From NCBI GenBank assembly GCA_022376465.1, contig JACDTU010000023.1, positions 62,001 through 126,000 of the forward strand: a stretch of 64,000 nucleotides of DNA, read 5' to 3'. Below, in pieces: positions 57,469-64,000 of this stretch; within the stretch, counting starts at the first letter, position 1, and each line of letters begins with the position of its first letter. Source of the DNA: Cubamyces lactineus. Taxonomy: Eukaryota; Basidiomycota; Agaricomycetes; Polyporales; Polyporaceae. The translations under genes and the position numbers were made by a program. The notes under the pieces are model-generated. The model searched no databases and was not told the DNA's origin. It saw only the letters and a program-made list of their open reading frames with translations.

Positions 57469-59163
57469 ATGACTGCTGGGTGAGTCCACCGATTCGCAGT
57501 TGGCTATTGTGCCATTCACGCTCACTTGTTGCTCAGTATTTCCGATACGTATCCTCCCCCGGCGCCTCGCTCTGACGACTACGCTCATCGTACACCCGGA
57601 GATACAAGTGCAGATGCCCGCCATCTTGCACGCACCCCGAGTCCTACACCGTCCGAAGCCGAACTGCTCAACCCGACGAAAAAGAAGCGACCGGGTATCC
57701 TCCTTAACTTACTTGATCCTGCAAAGCTGAAGCATCCGAAAGAGCTGAGTATGTGTACTTGCGCCGTTCGATTGCATGCACGCTTATCGGATCGACTACC
57801 CTTAGTTCGTACTCTCATTACCTTCGCCATCATCGGGATCGTGGTGCTTTTCATTGTCTATCAGCAAAATATCGTTGATTGGCTTAAGCCTTTCACGGAC
57901 TGGATGCGCAGGACGCCTGGAGGGTGGCTCGTTCCTATCGCCATTCTCATCGTGCTGTCCTTCCCTCCTGTGAGTCACACGAATGGCATTTGGGCACGAA
58001 TGCATGGGACTCACGCGCATTCACAGCTGTTCGGCCATGAGATCATTGCCGTACTGTGCGGCGATGCTTGGGGCGTTGGTGTCGGTTTCGCCATTGTCGC
58101 TACTGGAACTCTCCTTGGGGAGTTAGCAAACTACTAGTAAGCCCATACCCCTTGAAACCCTCGCTCAACTTCGCAGAGCACTGACAGTCGCGGGACAGTG
58201 TGTTTAAGTGGTTCTGCATGACACGTGGGAGAAAGATAGAAGCAAAGAGGCTACAGTACGCCCTCCTTGCTGAAGTCGTCCGACAAGGGGGTTTCAAGAT
58301 TGCAGTCATCGTCCGACTGTCTGCTATTCCTGGGCACCGTATGTCACTCTGTGGTTGACTGTCATTGCGCACCTGACACAGCGCGACAGTCACCACCGCT
58401 GTTTTCGCCACATGTGGGATGAACGTCTTCGTCTTCCTTGGTGCCGCCATCCTCTCCCTGCCAAAACAACTCGTGACTGTCTACCTCGGTGTCGCGCAGA
58501 GTGGCGGTAAGAATTCATGTCCTCCTACCGGTGCCCCATCCTTTGCTCACCTGATGGGGATTCAAGACTCGAAAACAAAGATTGTGAAGACCATCGTCAT
58601 CATCGCTTATGTGCTCCTGACGTCATTCGCGATGCATTACATCAGGTCACAGACAGAAAAAGTGAAGGAGACTGTTGTCTACCGCCGCAGGAAAGCGAGG
58701 TACGCTTTTGTCTCCGTTCTCTCTACATATTGCTCACATAATTGCTCCGACTGCATCGCTACGCTGCAGGCAGGCGAAGCTCCGAACGGCAGCAGGCCTA
58801 AACCCAGATCCCGAGCTCGGACCCGACACCGCTGACGACCTGCGCCCCACTGTGCTCGCGACAGAGACCGTAAAGCTCGATGGCGTCGCCTTGCATGTTC
58901 CTAACCCTCGATACCCGTCGAGCTCATCGTCACAGCCTCATGTGTATCATGCCCGGCCATCGCCTGCGCGCCATGGCCACCAGCAGCCAACCGGGACATG
59001 GCAACCGGAGGAAGGATCGCTCGCACTGCCTGAGCTTGGGTATTGTGCGCGTGGCCGAAGCCCGTCGAGACCGCCCCAGCCGTCGCCTGTTCCGTATGGG
59101 TCTGCTGAGGGAGAGGCGGCGGTTAAGCATCCATTCGAACTGGGCGAACGAATGCGTGGCTGA
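57469..59163 (+). CDS. TVP38: TVP38/TMEM64 (VTT/SNARE-associated) Golgi membrane protein
   Basis: Exons 57469..57479, 57537..57748, 57806..57969, 58027..58136, 58199..58338, 58390..58506, 58567..58699 and 58770..59163 sum to 1281 nt (426 aa). The first coding exon is just 11 nt (ATG plus eight bases). A Ser/Pro-rich cytosolic head (about 75 residues) leads to membrane helix FAIIGIVVLFIVY. The VTT/DedA-like domain follows: PIAILIVLSFPP, LCGDAWGVGVGFAIVATGTL, KIAVIVRLSAIPGH, MNVFVFLGAAILSLPKQ, then IVIIAYVLLTSFAMHYIRSQ. The tail is Pro/Ser-rich and disordered. Yeast Tvp38 is a Golgi/late-compartment protein linked to vesicle traffic; VTT relatives act as lipid scramblases. Good family match. 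Confidence 0.9.
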
Positions 59164-60681
59164 TTCGGGGACGTCAATGATGGTAGAGATACTCCCTGCC
59201 AAATATCGCATCGTGAATCGGTCTATGCATGTGCTCCCATGGGTCGCTCGGCCGCTGTGAATGGAGCCTTGTCCGGATCGCGATTGACATTTCATCACGA
59301 CCGGGTGAATCGCGTTGGCCTACAGGCTATTGGCATCCCGCCTGAGTTTAGAGGTCCATAGACTTCATGCGCTGCGATAATCCTCTGGAATGGGCCTGGA
59401 GAAGTTCTTAATTGAGCCAGTGAGTAGTAGCATCAAGGCAACGTCCGGTGAAACTGGGCCGCTTGACGACGACAGGTCACTCCGGTGTACTCGTAAGCGT
59501 TATTTCTATCAATACTGTACAGTCCAGATTACTTACACGAATATAGCGCTTATGATCCTAGGTAAGTACACATGTTTTGAAGGTATTGATACGGCTTACT
59601 ACAGTGCTTCAGGATAAGCGCTCGTTGCTCTTTAAGCTTGCATAACCATGTCGTCGTCGAAGCAACTCTCGCAGGGCCTGCTACGCACTTTCTCATAATG
59701 AGTCTGATCCGTTATACGTTTGGATTGGCTTTGGCGTGCTGAAACCTTATGCAACGGGCGATCTGGGACCACCGCCGCGTCGTACGATGGTTCAAGGGGC
59801 TGTTCGCTACTCCGCGTGGATCCGTGGCGGGAAGCCTCTCGCTCTCGGAAGAGATACCTTGGACTACAGCTTTCACCGTCAAGACACTGTATGGCTCCCC
59901 TACCCGGCCGCTGGGGTTGAAGACGGAGCTGTCCAAGACTTTGGCGTCCAACCTCGGGTCCTTACATTGCCCCTGTCAATGACCAGTTTTGACTTGAGCG
60001 GCGCATGTTTTGATGCAGGCTCATTCGTCTGCCCCACTAACGTAGGACAAGACTCCGCTGTAACGTGAGGTTTTCTCGTGCCAATCTGAGACTAACGGCG
60101 ATGTATCATATGGCGATCCGCGCCAGCGCTGCGTCGTGACTGCGCGATCGCGCTTTCGACGAGGATGTCCCGCAGCCGGACTCTTACGACTTCTATGCAG
60201 AATCACGGGCGCATCCGCTCCCCTCATCTTATGCATACCCGGGTCGTATCTTACCATGCGGTCCCGGATGTGATCATCTTTCTCACTAGTCAACCGCTCA
60301 TGTTGACTGCGCCCAAGTCGTCGTCACCGAATCGCAGTAGTGAGTCGCCCCTAAACCTCGTGCGATGCTAGCTGATGCACAAGCCAGGGCACTATAAAGT
60401 TAGGCCATTTCTGCGAAAGTGTGGCCACCTCGAGATACACCCATCGCACATATCCTAGCTTATGAACTAACTGAGCGGAGACTGTTCAAATGAAGGCTGG
60501 CATGATCGCGTCCCTCCTTGGTAAAGGGAGACGTCGCCGCTGTAGCGTCTTGTCAGAACCAGAATCTCATAAAGGCCGAAACCTCAAATCAAAATCCGCC
60601 CCAACGCAGTCAAGCTCTGTCCCACATACTGCAAGAACTTCCCCCGAGTCGACCACACAGCGTTTCTCGGACGTCTCTACT
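59164..60681. other. Intergenic region
   Basis: 1.5 kb with several mid-size overlapping frames around 59712-60068 (up to 110 codons) that resemble no domain I know. They may be chance or a decayed gene. An in-frame ATG at 60490 could extend the acyltransferase N-terminus by 64 residues. Confidence 0.45.
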
Positions 60682-62177
60682 ATGCCCACAAAAACATCTC
60701 CAGCCCGGTTGAGGAAAGCGGGTCAGTCTTGGGATAGATTAATCACCCACAGCGCTAACGGAGGCATATAGGCGTCTTGGAAGCGTTTTTCCATGTACGC
60801 TCCAAGCTGGGCGTCGACAATTGTGTCGTCGTCGCGGCGAAGTACGAGAATAATACCGCAAGGGTCCTCGACAAGCCTACCCTCTTCGCTGCCATCCAAG
60901 AGGTCATCAACGAAAATCCTGTGCTCGCTGCGCGTCTGACGGAGCGTGGTCCCAATGGTACGACATGCGATCCGGTCTGGGTTCGTCTTCCATCCTTGGA
61001 TCTCAATCACATCGTCTCTTTCCTCGACGCCGACTCGTCCGACCTCGAGTCCCTCCTTGCGCAAGAGTTCACTCGCCCGTTCGAGCTCGAGGTCGATTCG
61101 CCTCTATGGCGCGTCACTGTTCTGACCGATGGTACTATCTTGTACACGCACGAGCATTCTATGGGCGATGGTCAGAGCGGACTCGCGTTCCATCTCTCAG
61201 TCTTGTCTGCTCTCGAGAGGTTGCCCGAGACGGTGTCGCATTCCGGCGAGGTCGTCATCCCGGACGTCCCGCTACGCCCCGCGCTGGAGGATGCTATGCC
61301 CATCTCAGCGCCCGTCTCCAAGCTCTTCAAGGAGGTCAACCAGGCGATCAACCCGTTCGCGGCGCGGAAGCGCAACGCAATCTGGACGGGTAATCCAGTA
61401 GGCAAGGCATACAAGCGTGGAGTCAACATCCGGGTGATCAGGCTATCATCCGAGGAGACCGCCAGCCTCCTCCAACTGTGCAGGAAAAATGGCGCGACGC
61501 TCACCGGCGCCCTCTACGCGCTCATCACACACATCATCGCTCAAGAACTCTACGCCGGGCCTGATCCCAAGGGGAAGTTCAACTCCGTCGTGATGTTCGT
61601 TCCCATCTCTCTGCGGCCCCATGCCAGCGCCCCGCCCACCGCGATTTGCAACTATGTCTCGTACTACCAAGACGTGTACCCCCTCCCTGCTGCTTCGCGC
61701 GCAAGCAGGCACTCTTACCCCTCCCCCGACTGCTTCGCCTGGAAGTCCGCGGCGAGCTTCTCTGCGACGCTCAAGCGCGAGGCTCCCAAAGCTCCCGCTG
61801 CAATCGGCGTCATGAAGGCACTGATCGGCTCGCGAGAGAACTACTCGCTCGGGCTGCTAGGCAAGAAACGCGAGGCGACGGTGGAGATATCCAACCTTGG
61901 AGCGGCGAAACCGGTGCAGCCACCTGCCGGGTCCGCGACTGCGAACGCGATGTGGACGATCCCAGAAGCTGTCTTCGCGCAGGCAGATAGTACGACCGGC
62001 GCAGCGTTCAAGTTCAACGTCGTCGGAGCTCCTGCTGGTGGTCTCGGCATCTCCGTCACCTGCGGGCTAGACGCTGTAGATGAGGAGTTTGCGGAGAAAT
62101 GCATCGACGCTTTCGCTGAAGGGTTGAAGGCGCTGGCTGCCTACAAGGAAGAGGCAATCATGACCTCCGCTCTCTAG
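60682..62177 (+). CDS. Alcohol-acetyltransferase-like (condensation-fold) acyltransferase
   Basis: Exons 60682..60721 and 60772..62177 sum to 1446 nt (481 aa). The start is placed at MPTKTSPARLRKAG because the join KAG|VLEAFFHVRSKLG fits the family N-terminus; an in-frame upstream ATG (60490) is possible. The catalytic motif is HSMGDG (HxxxDG of the condensation/AATase superfamily). Supporting marks: NPVLAARLTERG, FELEVDSPLWRVTVL, GATLTGALYALITHIIAQEL and VVMFVPISLRPHA. A Ser/Pro-rich insert (SRASRHSYPSPDCF, near 61700-61745) might be an unspliced in-frame intron. Yeast Atf1/2 relatives acetylate alcohols and sterols. The substrate is unknown; a role in esterifying alcohols or terpenoids is inferred. 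Confidence 0.83.
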
Positions 62178-62411
62178 TAGGTTATCAAGTGCTGTGATTC
62201 CTTTGGCTTCACTATATACTTGGTGGACTTCATTACATGTGTTAGTGTCAGTCTTATCAGTATATCCACCATAATACCGTATGTTGTGAAGGGATTTTCA
62301 TGCGCCACCGTTGCCATACGTGCTGTAGATCTGAAGTTCACGATTGCACTGCCATAAGTATCTGAGACATGCACAGTGCGTGTACATCGCTCAATTCGAT
62401 TCTTCAGCTTC
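62178..62411. other. Short spacer before the duplication
   Basis: 234 bases of 3' UTR and unique sequence, ending where identity to copy B begins. Confidence 0.6.
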
Positions 62412-62941
62412 GGCGAGTACTGGAGCTCTGGCAGCATCTGGCGTCTGCATTGTGGATGCTCGACTTCGAAGTTTGGCCAGAACTGGTACGAACCAAGGGC
62501 TGCGCTATGATACTCATACAGGAGCTTCTACGGGATTTGCAGCGTAAACTCGGGCGCGGCGTCATGAGGCCTAACTCCTTGGACCTTGGCAGCAGCGCTC
62601 ACTCTTCTCACCGTATTGTGTCGTCTTCCATCAGCAGGTCAACTGGTCGGACCTCTTCGCTGGACTGCTACAAGCTGTGCGCCGTGCGACCATCGATGAA
62701 AGGGCTCGATATTCTGTGGATCTAGCCTAGGTTTGGCATCACCTGGACTCACTGAACGCAGCGCGAATGCAGCATGGAGAGGCCTTGCGACGGAGCGCCC
62801 GTTGGAACAAACAGCCTACAACACGCAACACCCAACCATAGCGCGCCTCGTGCTGCACCTCAGCCTTACTTGTCTCTCCGACTCATCCTCCTCACCTCGT
62901 TTTTGTCGTTCTTTTGTGATCGTCGTCTTCGTTCGCCCAGC

Positions 62942-64000
62942 ATGGCTCCCAAGAGCCAGAAATCCGACCGCATCGATAAGGCCGACCCCAGACAACCCCA
63001 TATCATCCTCCACACACTCCCTTCCTTCTCCTTCTCTACCCCCACCGAGTCCGTCAACGTCCACTTCTCCTTACGCGCTACACGAACCCCGCAAGACAAG
63101 CTACGACTGATGGCGACCCCCTGTATGTCCCTATGCTCGAGTCATTGGCTTACCAGGTGCTAAGTGGTGTTTCGTAGATCCAGAGAGCACCACCACCCGC
63201 CGCACATTCGGGGACAGCTCATCCACGTCCTCTGTTGGCGACCACATCAGCGCCGATCGTGTATCTCTCACTTCAGAGCTGTCTGTTCCGGAGTCGATCG
63301 TCAGACGTATCGATGCCCTGGAGAGATCCTCTCGGGAACACAGTACGAAGCTCGATGCGACGAACCGTAAGCTCGATGCGACGAACCGTGAGCTCGACTC
63401 GACGAACCGTGAGCTCAAGGAGCTCAAGCAGCAAGTGCAGAAGAACGATGATCATCTCCAGCGGTTGGACAACACCGTTCAGAACCTCTGCGGCACTGTG
63501 GGCGAGCTCAAGATCAACGTATCTGATTTGGACAAGAAGATGTCTGAAATGAGCAAGAAGATGGATGAGGTGCTCGCATATCTGACCATGACCGGCCAGA
63601 GGCCCAACGTGAATGTACCCTCCCTCGCCGCGCCCACTCCCCCAGACAACTCCTCTGGTATGAACGCTACTACTTCTCCCCCCACCGCCCACCTCAACCC
63701 CCTCATCACCATCTCCCCTCCCCCAGCTAGCCCAGCTGGCCCAGCTAGTCCGAGCAGCCCGAGCAGCCCCGCCGCTCTCACCCCTGGGCAACCATTCCCC
63801 TACACACACGCGACCGCCTCTGCTCCCGACATCTCCGAGCATACACGCTTCAGGCCCCAAAACTATGGGGGCCGCGCCCTGCAGGCCAAGAGCGGCTTTA
63901 CCTGGCTAGCGGGTGGGATTTCGCAGATGCACCGGGAACTCCGTCAATTTGTTAATACTCCTCTCAACGTCCCAGGCAGGGGCAAGGGGAAGGCAAAGGG
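62942..64000 (+). CDS. Coiled-coil protein, copy A (partial, unknown family)
   Basis: Paralogue of the minus-strand gene at 33660-34908. Exon 1 is 62942..63122 (ATG in cccagcATGgct), exon 2 runs from 63178 past the window end, and the intron sits at the identical position. Frame and splice sites are intact over the visible part, so both copies could be expressed. Features follow copy B: N-terminal block HIILHTLPSFSFSTPTESVN, heptads KLDATNR (x2) and ELDSTNR, QNLCGTVGELKINVSDLDKK, then MSEMSKKMDEVLAYL, a Pro/Ser linker and FRPQNYGGRALQAKSGF. Compared with B the first heptad array is one unit longer and the second two units shorter. The function is unknown. Confidence 0.75.
63348..63410 (+). 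repeat. 21-bp coding minisatellite, copy A
   Basis: Three tandem 21-bp units, two identical (AAGCTCGATGCGACGAACCG plus T) and one variant, encode KLDATNR, KLDATNR and ELDSTNR. Copy B has two units at the same place. Confidence 0.92.

Larger units (their letters stand above)
62412..64000 (+). repeat. Inverted duplication, copy A (runs off the window)
   Basis: Matches 33829..35437 on the opposite strand from ggcgagtactggagctctgg to the window end, including about 530 bases upstream of the gene's ATG. Differences are point substitutions, a few small indels and changes in 21-bp unit number (three KLDATNR-type units at 63348..63410 against two in copy B; two fewer DKKM-type units). Confidence 0.9.

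Noticed and set aside
63273..63860. Minus-strand frame of 195 codons (and its mirror at 33987-34577)
   Set aside because: Antisense shadow of the duplicated coiled-coil gene; the LLVHIRH-type repeats come from the 21-bp minisatellite read backwards.

Overview
The window is nuclear DNA of a wood-decaying basidiomycete, most likely a white-rot polypore (Agaricomycetes, Polyporales; inferred from gene content, not from a search). The support is: dense genes on both strands, many GT..AG introns of about 50-70 nt, an AA9 lytic polysaccharide monooxygenase, a secreted manganese peroxidase, four cytochrome P450s, and families common in mushrooms (DUF6533, DUF3455, GIN4-type KA1 kinase tail). There is no operon logic. 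Genes sit head-to-head or tail-to-tail and are expressed singly. Exon joins below were read by eye from splice signals and reading phase. Where the summed exon lengths were checked they divide by three.

Layout, 0-23 kb: kinase C-terminus (partial), acyl-protein-thioesterase-like hydrolase, a 2.6 kb gene-poor stretch, AA9 LPMO, DUF6533 membrane protein, SWI3/RSC8 chromatin-remodelling subunit sharing a 157-bp divergent promoter with a PPR-like mitochondrial protein, KHA1-type K+/H+ antiporter, P450 no. 1, F-box/LRR protein. 23-36 kb: initiator tRNA-Met, DUF1295 steroid-reductase-like enzyme, HSL-type alpha/beta hydrolase, intron-bearing tRNA-Gly(GCC), a disordered nuclear-type protein, a CFAP20-domain protein, a coiled-coil protein (copy B), RPA3. 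36-64 kb: manganese peroxidase, tandem P450 pair (nos. 2 and 3), DUF3455 secreted protein, GPI12, APH-like kinase, a small unknown protein, P450 no. 4, SIRT5-like sirtuin, TVP38, alcohol-acetyltransferase-like protein, and coiled-coil protein copy A running off the end.

Functional themes: (i) lignocellulose attack (AA9 on polysaccharide, Mn peroxidase on lignin), with P450s, esterases and an acyltransferase able to process breakdown products; (ii) housekeeping (RPA3, GPI12, TVP38, SWI3, tRNAs). The P450s belong to two families: nos. 1 and 4 are alike but 31 kb apart, and nos. 2 and 3 are tandem paralogues.

Most notable: an inverted duplication of about 1.6 kb (33829-35437 against 62412-end) carries a coiled-coil gene whose heptads are encoded by 21-bp tandem repeats that differ in number between copies, and it brackets a 27-kb block holding the peroxidase and three P450s. 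Also notable are very small exons (2, 8, 11, 12 and 14 nt), a CFAP20 homologue in a fungus without cilia, and a SIRT5-like sirtuin lacking both acyl-specificity residues.
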